This document shows, one piece after another, positions 16,501 through 22,504 of a stretch of 64,000 bases of DNA (within the stretch, counting starts at the first letter, position 1; every line of letters begins with the position of its first letter). Where the stretch lies: the NCBI RefSeq assembly GCF_002934365.1, contig NZ_PTIY01000009.1, positions 124,001 to 188,000 of the forward strand. The letters are read 5' to 3'. The stretch comes from Methylobacter tundripaludum (GTDB taxonomy: Bacteria; Pseudomonadota; Gammaproteobacteria; Methylococcales; Methylomonadaceae). The translations under genes and the position numbers were made by a program. The notes beneath the pieces are model-generated. The model did no database searches. It worked only from the letters and a program-made list of their open reading frames with translations, and had not been told where the DNA came from.

Positions 16501-18333
16501 CCCGGCTTTACTAAGGGTGCTGACCAAACCGTCAACGAAGATGGAGGGGCGCAAACGGTCAATGGCTGGGCGACCGGCCTTAGTAAAGGACAGGCTGACG
16601 AAAGCGGCCAAACCCTGAGTTTTAATACCAGTAATGACAATAATGCCTTGTTTAGCGTACAGCCGACGATCGACAGCAACGGCAACCTGAGTTACACACC
16701 GGCGGCCAATGCTAACGGTACGGCGACAGTCACTGTGTCGATCAATGATAACGGCGGCACGGCCAATGGCGGTGTCGATACCAGCGCCACCCAGACGTTC
16801 ACGATCACCGTGACCCCTGTCAATGACGCCCCCGGCTTTACTAAGGGCGCTGACCAAACCGTCAACGAAGATGGAGGGGCGCAAACGGTCAATGGCTGGG
16901 CGACCGGACTCAGTAAAGGACAGGCTGACGAAAGCGGCCAAACTCTGAGTTTTGTTGTTAGCAATAACAACAACGCCTTGTTCAGCGTACAGCCGACGAT
17001 CGACAGCAACGGTAACTTGAGTTACACACCGGCGGCCAATGCTAACGGTACGGCGACAGTCACCGTGTCGATCAATGATAACGGCGGCACGGCCAATGGG
17101 GGTGTCGATACCAGCGCCAATCAGACCTTCACGATCACGGTAAACTCGGTTAATGATGCGCCAACCGGTACAACAACCATCAGCGGAACCACTTTTGTCG
17201 GCGACGTCCTGACTGCCGACAACAATCTGGCGGATATTGATGGGATGGGGGACATCAGTTATCAATGGCAAGCCGATGGTGTTGACATCCCCGGCGGCAC
17301 AGGCAAAAGCTTTATTTTGATAGAGGCTGTTGCGGGTAAAAAAATCACTGTAGTCGTCAGTTACACTGATGGTAAAGGTACTGTGGAGAGTATAACCAGC
17401 GAAGAAACAGCGCCGGTAAGGTTAGTGCCGATCAATATCACTCAAATAAATGGGAATAGCGATAGCAATTCGAATTCGGGCTCCGGCAACAACACTCATA
17501 CCGGTAATAATAACGGCACAGGTAATAACACCGGTACGGGCAATAACAATAATCCTGGCCCCGGCAACAGCATCGGTACGGGTAATAACAACAGTAACAA
17601 CAGTAACAACAGTAACAACGGTAACAACGGTAACAACGGTAACAACGGTAACAACGGTAACAACGGTAACAACGGTAACAACGGTAACAACGGTAACAAC
17701 ACCGATACAGGCAATAATAACACAGGCAATAATTCCAACACCGGCAACCACAGCGGTTCCAGCCCTAACCAAACCATCGTTGTGGATATGAAGCTGAGCG
17801 TTGATTCACGCGGCAACGGTACCAGCGGCGGCACGATTAACATACCGTCCAGTGCCTTTGCCGGGCTGAATACGAGCGGGGCGATAACTATTTCCGCCGC
17901 CCAGTCCAGCGGACAAAGTTTGCCGTCATTTATCACTGTTAACCCCAGCACCGGGGCTGTGACGGTAAAAGATGGCGCTGTCGTGACCAGTCCGATAACC
18001 GTTAAAGTCACCATAAGAGACAGTCAAGGCAAGCAGGTGGTTGTTCTGGTCAAGGTGCAGCCGCAGAAGGGTCGATCTGAGCAACAGGGTCAGCGGGATC
18101 CAAATCAGGATCAAGATCAGCCGCAGGCTGGAGATCATCAGCAAGGGCAGGAAGGAAGAGGGCAAAATCAACAAGGCCGGCTGGAGCAGACCGACAAGCA
18201 ACTGGCTCATGCGGGCAAGCCCGGTTTAACGCAACAGCTGCAGATGGTGGGCAGAAAAGGCTTTGAATTTCAGCGCCTGAAATTGCTGGACAGTCTGGCA
18301 AGTCTTGTTAACAATGATAAAGATGCCGCCTGA
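7570..18333 (+). CDS. Giant LEPR-motif/DUF4347 repeat protein, predicted exported adhesin
   Basis: The 3587-residue product is modular. Residues 39-48 are LEPRLMFDGA, an LEPR-XLL-type N-terminal motif of large repetitive bacterial proteins. About 98-262 is DUF4347, with HIISHGS (His153) and LYGCDVG (Cys196). About 263-440 is a unique, less GC-rich beta domain. About 440-1177 holds cadherin/Ig-like modules including three near-identical repeats of 138-139 residues. A CSLREA-like motif (SLREAV, about 1304) opens a region with about 13 autotransporter-associated strand repeats (GAGTLTLSG...NTYTG...VSAGTL), to about 2557. Three exact 110-residue cadherin-like repeats span about 2868-3197, followed by an Asn/Gly-rich linker, an Ig-like domain and a Gln-rich tail with a final helix. 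There is no Sec signal, RTX repeat or autotransporter barrel. The downstream export genes suggest how it leaves the cell. Confidence 0.88.
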   Translation: MKVIETMLKEKSSKINSKLSAPAIGNDLYYKPRRTMIALEPRLMFDGAAAETAADTVTDTKPPVQDAAIDQEAAKLAEAAADVAPPAVQADPAAQRTESLFIENNVTDYQTLIDGAKPDTEVHVLDASRDGLAQMAQILEGRSGIDAIHIISHGSEASVGLGSLTLTAQNLSAHAADLETIGQALNPNADILLYGCDVGKGSDGAAFISALAQTTHTDIAASNDLTGGSSLGGDWTLEVVQGNIEAQPVVTAEQMKLYDSVLAAYSGTITFGNGFAGAGDSAGGTTGSSSDVTYTVSGHQLKIDGASQPVYGYSTSYVIINRSYSHETSVSLFFTGGETFSPQSIDITNSTSESLGVGQYLNDNITFKIQGSNGNFITTPSMSTWSGGTHAHPNIDLSSIGTVTSLTITKTGGSGSAYNNSFNYFGGIIVDNFAVDNVQAASLNAPTLSATGATPTYTEDGSAVDLFSGITAATNDSGQTFSGMTLTVTNVSDTTEYLVVNGIDVALSTSTSGLSLSTVGAESVGSVTVTGAGSTKTVTITGAALSNANMGTLIDGITYRDSSQAPSTASSRVVTITGITDSGGSSNTASPNIAATVTVAAVNDAPTGLGNLTLTAVNEDTVSPAGSAISGLTGLSFADADAGSSSLGGVAVVGNSANSSTEGVWQYSTNAGGNWFNIGTVADNNTALALSAATLVRFVPVADYNGTPTALTVRALDNTNASGYSTTAGSETRVMLNSSVNGGTTAISASTNTIGTSITAVNDAPVLTAGSSLSYTENGSAAAIDNTITLSDVDDTQIAGATVTLSSGFTSGDTLGFTDQNGITGSYNSGTGVLTLSGTATKANYQTALRSVTYSSSSDTPTSSSSSRTVTWAVTDAAATGGNGAQTSTGVTSTVNLTAVNDAPVLTAGASLSYTENGSAAAIDNTITLSDADDTQIAGATVTLSSGFTSGDTLGFTTQNGITGSYDSGTGVLTLSGTATKANYQTALRSVTYSSSSDTPTSSSSSRTVTWAVTDANAAAVGAQTSTGVTSTVNLTAVNDAPVLTAGGSLSYTENGSAAAIDNTITLSDADDTQIAGATVTLSSGFTSGDTLGFTTQNGITGSYDSGTGVLTLSGTATKANYQAALRSVTYSSSSDTPTSSSASRTVTWAVTDANAAAVGAQTSAGVTSTINVTAVNDAPTAIALSSTTSSTYDSGSNVTIGSLTRTDVDGGGPTYSIVSVNTNTSGATYDLFNISGVTLRAASPSTTAVGDYTVVIRVNDGDNNYDQSFTITVTNTLVVDTVTDDADGGGTYAAEKADGTGLSLREAVGIANRAGGGTISFASGLGTVTLGSSVTISENITLDANVVNSITVGGDISIASGKTLTLTNGSGDTLTLSGNISGAGGVTKTGAGTLTLSGTNTYSGTTTVSAGTLAVSGGSAIADDGTVSVASGATFQVVGSETIATLSGVGGVTVDSGQTLTLGNGDVSYSFGGVISGAGGLTKTGAGTLTLTGANTYTGTTSVSAGTLELNNSSGAALADGSAVSVAGTLTLASASETIGALSGAGTVNLGANALTVSQSTNTSFSGAIDGSGSLIKSGTGTLTLSGTHNDQTWGLTVSGGAVSVASSLNLGNHSVTLNGGGLTLTGASTFTNAISLTGAGTLTADAAATWSGVISGSGTLAKAGASLLTLSGNNTYTGATTVSVGPLLVTHNNALGTTGAGTTVASGATLRIGNGLTVAENLTLSGIGVSSGIGALKINEGSGSATVSGTITLAADADIGAYNSGDTLTLSGVISGGFALTKVGSGTVVLSGDNTYTGAITVSTGTLVAAHNNALGTTAGSTTVSSGASLGLQGGITVAEAVSVAGLGVSSAGAIYNVSGTNTLSGNVTLTGNTYLGVASDQLTISGSIGGGSSVTKAGAGTLVLSGSNTYNNTTTVSGGTLSVAADGNLGSGGVTLAVGTTLAVTGATTIDNAVALSGNATLDNSAAVTLSGAISGAGNTLTKSGAGTLTLSSTSNSSATTTALTVTGGTLSVGAATTMVGGNLTLNGGNLTITSASNTFSNAIALSADATITNASAATLSGAITGSAVLTKAGAGTLTLSNTGNSSAAATLTVTAGTLSVASDSRLVGGAVTLSGGTLNLNNAGNIDNAIVLGASNGTINVTTGTGTLSGNITGTGSLTKTGGQLLTLSGTNNYSGGTTVRGAIGMSVTSGANLGTGSVALESGLTITGTVTVSNAIAINADATITNANAVTLSGVLSGSNVLTKAGAGTLTLSGTNTHTGAVTVSAGGLTLEGGSSIGDSSAVTVDSGATLTLNGGNETIGSLAGAGNVVLSYKLTAGGDNTSTTFSGAISSTNTSGLTKTGTGTLTLSGANTYTGSTTVSAGTMALSGSSAIADTSAVTVLNTGTLSVSGTETVGSITGAGAIVLVGTLRAGGDNTSTTFSGAIGGTGGGTLTKLGSGTLTLSGANTYNGGTTVSAGTVIVGSTGALASSGVDLAAGATLSFAVSGSFGNYIALSGAATLNVGSGYASTLSNTIDGGFALTKSGAGTLTLSGTDTYTGATTVSAGTLSVTGALDATTGVTVASGATLSGTGSIFATSSTNTLTINSGGTLAPGVAGPGTLTVNGNLAIAGTLSANINGTVAGTDYDQVVVKGTVDVTGATLSTTLGFTPALNDSFRLIDNDSTDLITGTFSGLAEGAMSGTLKASYVGGTNNDMTLTLTNNAPTGVGNLTLAAINEDAANPTGTAISALTGYSFQDTDAGASSPGVLVVGNTANAVTEGVWQYSSDGGANWKAIGAVGDNSAALALASATQVRFVPAANYNGTPPALSVRALDNIYVAAFSTTTGGTETRVTADSSVNGGTTAISSTLNTISTSITAVNDIPAFTKGADQTVNEDGGAQTVNGWATGLSKGQADESGQTLSFNTSNDNNALFSVQPTIDSNGNLSYTPAANANGTATVTVSIKDNGGTANGGADTSASQTFTITVTPVNDAPGFTKGADQTVNEDGGAQTVNGWATGLSKGQADESGQTLSFNTSNDNNALFSVQPTIDSNGNLSYTPAANANGTATVTVSINDNGGTANGGVDTSATQTFTITVTPVNDAPGFTKGADQTVNEDGGAQTVNGWATGLSKGQADESGQTLSFVVSNNNNALFSVQPTIDSNGNLSYTPAANANGTATVTVSINDNGGTANGGVDTSANQTFTITVNSVNDAPTGTTTISGTTFVGDVLTADNNLADIDGMGDISYQWQADGVDIPGGTGKSFILIEAVAGKKITVVVSYTDGKGTVESITSEETAPVRLVPINITQINGNSDSNSNSGSGNNTHTGNNNGTGNNTGTGNNNNPGPGNSIGTGNNNSNNSNNSNNGNNGNNGNNGNNGNNGNNGNNGNNGNNTDTGNNNTGNNSNTGNHSGSSPNQTIVVDMKLSVDSRGNGTSGGTINIPSSAFAGLNTSGAITISAAQSSGQSLPSFITVNPSTGAVTVKDGAVVTSPITVKVTIRDSQGKQVVVLVKVQPQKGRSEQQGQRDPNQDQDQPQAGDHQQGQEGRGQNQQGRLEQTDKQLAHAGKPGLTQQLQMVGRKGFEFQRLKLLDSLASLVNNDKDAA
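9859..11103 (+). repeat. Three tandem near-identical modules within the giant gene (417, 414, 414 bp)
   Basis: Units begin at 9859, 10276 and 10690, each starting with the Ala-Pro codons of NDAPVLTAG. They encode almost the same 138-139 residues, including LSYTENGSAAAIDNTITLSD and SGFTSGDTLGF. The first unit differs at its end (TGGNGAQ instead of NAAAVGAQ). Near-identity at DNA level points to recent duplication or gene conversion. Confidence 0.9.
16171..17160 (+). repeat. Three tandem 330-bp cadherin-like modules within the giant gene
   Basis: Units start at 16171, 16501 and 16831 with an exact 330-bp period (110 residues). Each carries FTKGADQTVNEDGGAQTVNG and ends with the NDAP-type junction. 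Differences are few (for example NTSNDNN versus VVSNNNN in the third). The preceding domain (about 15690-16165) is a diverged copy of the domain at about 9380-9845, so the strand-repeat core is flanked by related modules. Confidence 0.9.
17593..17700 (+). repeat. 9-bp tandem repeat encoding (Ser/Gly)-Asn-Asn
   Basis: A run of GGTAACAAC-type units encodes three Ser-Asn-Asn followed by nine Gly-Asn-Asn repeats in the linker before the last Ig-like domain of the giant protein. Because the unit is 9 bp, slippage would change linker length without shifting the frame. Confidence 0.9.
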
Positions 18334-18364
18334 TAGATGAAATTAAATAACCGATACATTTTTG

Positions 18365-18390
18365 CGGGGGGATCTGTTGTGGTTCCCCCG
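18365..18390 (+). terminator. Hairpin after the giant gene
   Basis: GGGGGA (18367-18372) pairs with TCCCCC (18384-18389), followed after a few bases by ATTATTTTTAA. This fits a weak rho-independent terminator or an attenuator that lowers expression of the export genes relative to the substrate gene. Confidence 0.5.
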
Positions 18391-18480
18391 GCTAGATTAT
18401 TTTTAACTTTACAGCTGTAAAATGAGGCGGGATAGCCGCCTGTAATTCTTTCGACTAAATATCAATAATAAAAAACTACC

Positions 18481-20040
18481 ATGAACTATCCAGTCCCCCA
18501 GTTGGTTGCCGGTCTTTCCGGTATTGTAATGCTCGCCGGTTGCGCCATCATGCCGGAGCCGATTACGCGGAGTGAGCAACAGACATCGCTTGATGCCGAT
18601 AAACAGGTTATTTTTGCAAAACAGGAACCTATTTTAGCCCCGATCAGCGTCTATGAAGCGATGGCCAGAGCGCTAAAGTATAACCTTAACCATCGTGTCA
18701 AGATGATGGAACATGCGGTGGCCGACGGGCAGTCCGATTTGGCGAAATTCAATTTATTGCCGGATTTGATTGCTACGGCGGGTTATCGGGGTCGTGATAA
18801 TTACAATGCTTCCAACAGCCGTAACGCTGTCACCGGCGCACAACAATTGCAGTCATCGACTTCCCAGGACCGGTCGCGCAAGGTTTACGACTTCACCTTC
18901 AGCTGGAACGTGCTGGACTTCGGCGTCAGCTATTTTCAGGCCAAGCAGGATGCAAACCGGGTTTTGGTTGCAGAAGAAACCCGCCGTAAAACCGCGCAAT
19001 TGTTGATGCAGGATGTGCGCACCGCATTCTGGCGAATGGCCGGCACCCAGCAACTGGAAGGGGAGATCGATAAAATCCTGACCAGCGCCAAGCAGGCATT
19101 GAAGGACGCCCAAGGTATCGAGAGCGAGCGTTTGTCCGCACCGTTGTCGATACTGCAATACGAAAAAGACTTGCTGGAAATCATACGGAAACTGGAAGAG
19201 TTATCGGAAACATTGCGTCTTGCCAAAACCGAACTGGCCTCTTTGCTGGGCATCTCACCCAGCCAGAAATTTGAGCTCAAACTACCTGAAAACAACGCGC
19301 TGAAGGCGCCGGAACTTTCATTGGCCATTGACAAAATGGAAGAAATGGCTCTGCAACTGCGCCCTGAATTGCGCGAGGAAATTTACAACAACCGGATTAC
19401 GGCGGAAGAAACGCATAAAGCCATATTGCGCCTGCTTCCCGGTATTGAGTTCAGGGCCGGCTATAACTATGACAACAACAGTTACCTGCTAAATAACAAC
19501 TGGCTGGAATTGAGCGGCATCATTAGCAATAACCTGATGGAGTTGGTTTCGGCGCCGGCACGCTTTAGTCAGATAGACGCTCAGGAAAAACTGGGGGATA
19601 CGCGTCGGTTATCGGTTTATATGGCGGTATTGACCCAGGTTCATTTGTCTTATCAGCAGTTTTTGGTCGCAGGACAGCAGTATAAGCGCACCCAGGAACT
19701 GGATGAAATCAATCAGAAGATTTCAAAGCACATCACCACAGATGCCGAAAACGATGCAAAAACCGAGTTGGAGCGCATTCGCGCAACGACCAATGCGTTG
19801 ATGTCGCGCTTACAGCTGCTTGAAGCCTATGCCGGCATTCAAAGTTCGTTGGGCAGAGTTTATGTGTCATTGGGCCTTGATCCTTTACCGGACTGGATTG
19901 AAAACCATAATATCAATACGCTGGCGAGCTCCATCGAAGCCGTGGATAAGAACTGGCAGGCCGGACAGTTTCCACCCATAACGAAACCGGCGGCAGACAC
20001 GTTATCGGCTACCGATTTGAATGCGGTCAAGAAGAATTAG
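18481..20040 (+). CDS. TolC-family outer-membrane channel lipoprotein
   Basis: A 519-residue outer-membrane efflux protein. The N-terminus is a lipoprotein signal with lipobox LAGC (Cys21), as in NodT-type outer-membrane factors. The rest is mostly long amphipathic helices with repeats typical of TolC (two halves, with NLLPDLIATAGYRGR and LLPGIEFRAGYNYDNN marking equivalent strand segments). It would form the outer-membrane exit duct. It follows the giant gene by 147 bases and precedes the adaptor genes, separated from them by a palindromic element. The substrate is inferred from this linkage to be the giant repeat protein. Confidence 0.85.
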   Translation: MNYPVPQLVAGLSGIVMLAGCAIMPEPITRSEQQTSLDADKQVIFAKQEPILAPISVYEAMARALKYNLNHRVKMMEHAVADGQSDLAKFNLLPDLIATAGYRGRDNYNASNSRNAVTGAQQLQSSTSQDRSRKVYDFTFSWNVLDFGVSYFQAKQDANRVLVAEETRRKTAQLLMQDVRTAFWRMAGTQQLEGEIDKILTSAKQALKDAQGIESERLSAPLSILQYEKDLLEIIRKLEELSETLRLAKTELASLLGISPSQKFELKLPENNALKAPELSLAIDKMEEMALQLRPELREEIYNNRITAEETHKAILRLLPGIEFRAGYNYDNNSYLLNNNWLELSGIISNNLMELVSAPARFSQIDAQEKLGDTRRLSVYMAVLTQVHLSYQQFLVAGQQYKRTQELDEINQKISKHITTDAENDAKTELERIRATTNALMSRLQLLEAYAGIQSSLGRVYVSLGLDPLPDWIENHNINTLASSIEAVDKNWQAGQFPPITKPAADTLSATDLNAVKKN

Positions 20041-20127
20041 TAATCCTGTATGTCGGAATAAGCCTGTTTGAGCGAAAGCGGAAACTTGCGTTTCCGGCCA
20101 TCGCTGCATGATAAGGATACGGTCATT

Positions 20128-20314
20128 AATAACTTCCCAATATGGCTCGGGTAAAATTTTTCCGTTCGCCCTGAGCTTGTCGAAGGGTGGACGGAAAAAT
20201 TTCGGCCTACCGCGTCAAGCCGATCATGCTTCGACAAGGCCTTTAGTCCTGAGCGAGTCGAAGGGGCAGCACGAACGGCTTGACGATAGAAGACAGTGAT
20301 TTCGGGAAGTTATT
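20128..20314. repeat. Double-hairpin palindromic element (repeat family copy B)
   Basis: This fills most of the 378-bp gap between the outer-membrane channel and adaptor genes. Outer arms AATAACTTCCC (20128-20138) and GGGAAGTTATT (20304-20314) are perfect complements. Inside are two hairpins, one with CCGTTCGCCCTGAGCTTGTC and one bounded by CGTCAAGCCG and CGGCTTGACG. It shares the CAAGGCCTTTAGTCCTGAGC core with the elements at 5972 and 56851. No other gene-like feature is seen in the gap. Confidence 0.75.
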
Positions 20315-20418
20315 TTTGACCAAATCCTAAGCCGGAAAAGTCCATCAGCGTTACACTTGGTTGGCTTTATACCGGCCTACGCATTTTTAACTCCCAGCAA
20401 ACAACCCATACTCATTTT

Positions 20419-21171
20419 ATGCGTACTTTTTTACTTTTGCTAACCGGTATCACCGGTTTTAGCGTTTCCAGCACAGTCTATGCGGCTGAGGCGGCGGAAA
20501 TTCGCGCCCAGCTCAATGCGCAGCATTCCACTATTCTGTCCAGTGAAATGGCGGCAAAAATCATTCAGCTCAATGTCCAAGAAGGCGAACGGTTTAAACA
20601 AGGCGATTTACTGGTTGCGTTCAATTGCGCCGAACAACAGGCGCAATTGAAAAAGGCGCAAGCCGTTGTGCAAGCCGCCGAAAAAACCTATGAGGTTAAT
20701 TCCCGTTTGACCAAACTCAATTCCATGAGTCCGCTGGAGCTTGAAATGGCGGCTGCCGAAGTCGCCAAGGCCAAAGCCGATATTGCGTTGATGGGGGCGG
20801 TGCTGCAAAAATGCACGATTGCCGCGCCTTTTTCGGGACGCGTGGCGGAGCGCCTGGTGCAGCGCTATCAATACGTTAAAGCCGGCGACCCGATCCTGGA
20901 TATTCTGGATGACAGCCAGCTTGAAGTCACGGTGCTGGTTCCCTCCAGTTGGCTGAAATGGTTGAAGCCGGGCTACGAGTTTAAGGTTTTTCTTGAAGAA
21001 ACGCAGAAGGAATATCCCGCCAAGGTCAAAATACTGGGCGCGCGCATCGATGCGGTCAGTCAGTCCATTAAAATTACCGGAATTATTACCGGCAAGACCG
21101 AAGATCTTCTGGCCGGTATGAGCGGCCGCGCCATTTTCCCGTCGGCAACTGCGGCTGCCGCGCATGACTGA
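20419..21171 (+). CDS. Periplasmic adaptor subunit (HlyD/RND-type membrane fusion protein)
   Basis: A 250-residue periplasmic adaptor with a cleavable-looking signal peptide (MRTFLLLLTGITGFS, cleavage probably near VYAAEAAE). A split lipoyl/biotinyl-like domain is visible (LSSEMAAKIIQLNVQEGERF and CTIAAPFSGRVAERLVQRYQ), separated by a short coiled-coil hairpin and followed by a beta-barrel domain. It is shorter than usual adaptors and lacks a membrane anchor. It would bridge inner-membrane components to the outer-membrane channel. Its end overlaps the next gene by 8 bases, so the two are translationally coupled. Confidence 0.85.
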   Translation: MRTFLLLLTGITGFSVSSTVYAAEAAEIRAQLNAQHSTILSSEMAAKIIQLNVQEGERFKQGDLLVAFNCAEQQAQLKKAQAVVQAAEKTYEVNSRLTKLNSMSPLELEMAAAEVAKAKADIALMGAVLQKCTIAAPFSGRVAERLVQRYQYVKAGDPILDILDDSQLEVTVLVPSSWLKWLKPGYEFKVFLEETQKEYPAKVKILGARIDAVSQSIKITGIITGKTEDLLAGMSGRAIFPSATAAAAHD

Positions 21172-22504
21172 TGCGATGACCGACTCGCAACGGCAGCTGG
21201 CGGCGCTGGCGACCTTGCTGCAACTGGAAAAAACGTTCCGTAACGCCGATACCTCGGAAGCGTTGGCCTATACGCTGGTTAACGACAGCCGCAGCCTGAT
21301 TGAATACCGCCAAGCTGCGTTGTGGCAAATAAACGGATCGCAAGTGATCGCCGTTTCCGGTTTGGCCGTGATCGACACGAATGCGCCGTATATAAGCTGG
21401 TTGAAACAAGTATTCAAACAGTTGTCTGCGGGTGCTTCTGGAGCCATTCGGCGTTTGACCGCAGAAGACCTGGAAGGCGACTGTGCCGATGAGTGGCGTC
21501 AATGGTTGCCTGCTCATGCCGTATGGCTGCCGGTGTCGGCTTATGGCGCTACGCCGCAAGCCGGGCTGCTGCTGGCGCGAGAGTCCGACTGGACCGATGG
21601 GGAGCTTTATTTACTGGAGCATGTGGCGGACACTTTCGGCCATGCCTGGGCGGCATTGTCGCCCAGACCGTCTTTCTGGAAACAGGACTGGCTGACTAAA
21701 AAGCGCCTGATGGTCGGTCTGGCTGTGCTGTTTTGCCTGCTTTGGATTCCGGTGCGGCAAACGGCAATGGCTCCGGCCAGCGTTATTCCCGGACATCCGA
21801 CTATACTCAGGGCCGCGATTGACGGCGTCGTCGACCGGTTTTATGTTCAGCCCAACGATCAGGTGGCGAAAGATCAGCTGTTGTTAAGCCTCGAAGAAGA
21901 AACCATTAAAAACAAGCTGACCGTTACCCGCAAGGCCTTGGAGGTTGCCGAAGCGGAATACCGAAAAACCGCGCAACAGGCGATGTTCGATATGGACAGC
22001 AAGGCTCAGGTCAATATTCTTCAAAGCCGGGTTGAGCAACAGCAGGCCGAAGTGCGCAGCATGGAGGATTGGCTGGCGCGTATCGATATTAAAGCGCCTC
22101 ATGCCGGGATAGCGGTGTTTTCCGATGCCAACGACTGGATAGGAAAACCCGTCACCATCGGAGAGCGTATTTTAATGGTCGCTGACCCCGTCGATGTCGA
22201 GCTGGAAGTGCAGTTGCCGATTGCCGATGCGATTAATCTTGAGCCTGGGGCCAAGGTGCAGTTTTTCTTGAATGTCGATCCGGTCACGCCGGTTTCGGCG
22301 GAGCTTTATTTTGCCGCCTATCAAGCCGAAGTTACGCCTGACGAGGTCTTGGCCTACCGTTTGAAAGCCAAGTTCAAGCAAGCGGACGTGTTACCCAGGA
22401 TCGGCCTGAAAGGGACGGCCAAAGTCTTCGGCTCGCGGGTTCCTTTTGTGTACTATGTGTTAAGAAGACCTTTGGCGGCATTGAGACAATGGATGGGGTT
22501 GTAA
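21164..22504 (+). CDS. GAF-like domain fused to HlyD-type adaptor
   Basis: A 446-residue inner-membrane adaptor. Residues about 8-165 form a predicted cytoplasmic GAF-like domain (ALWQINGSQVIAVSGLAVID; HAVWLPVSAYGATPQAGLLL). A membrane helix follows at about 181-197 (RLMVGLAVLFCLLWIPV). The periplasmic part has the two lipoyl halves (AAIDGVVDRFYVQPNDQVAK and IDIKAPHAGIAVF), a coiled coil between them and a beta barrel. The cytoplasmic sensor-like module is unusual for a secretion adaptor. It overlaps the gene before (8 bases) and the gene after (16 bases), so three proteins are made from one coupled message. Confidence 0.85.
   Translation: MTDAMTDSQRQLAALATLLQLEKTFRNADTSEALAYTLVNDSRSLIEYRQAALWQINGSQVIAVSGLAVIDTNAPYISWLKQVFKQLSAGASGAIRRLTAEDLEGDCADEWRQWLPAHAVWLPVSAYGATPQAGLLLARESDWTDGELYLLEHVADTFGHAWAALSPRPSFWKQDWLTKKRLMVGLAVLFCLLWIPVRQTAMAPASVIPGHPTILRAAIDGVVDRFYVQPNDQVAKDQLLLSLEEETIKNKLTVTRKALEVAEAEYRKTAQQAMFDMDSKAQVNILQSRVEQQQAEVRSMEDWLARIDIKAPHAGIAVFSDANDWIGKPVTIGERILMVADPVDVELEVQLPIADAINLEPGAKVQFFLNVDPVTPVSAELYFAAYQAEVTPDEVLAYRLKAKFKQADVLPRIGLKGTAKVFGSRVPFVYYVLRRPLAALRQWMGL

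Noticed and set aside
16009-17271. A 420-codon open frame opposite the giant gene
   Set aside because: It is the mirror of the 330-bp tandem repeats, repeats with the same period and has no family-like sequence; the plus-strand frame explains the region.
17422-17772. Minus-strand frame with long Thr-Val-Val repeats
   Set aside because: It is the complement of the Gly-Asn-Asn repeat tract in the giant gene, a repeat artefact.
7570-18333. Type V autotransporter
   Set aside because: Strand repeats are present, but there is no C-terminal barrel and no partner TpsB-type gene.
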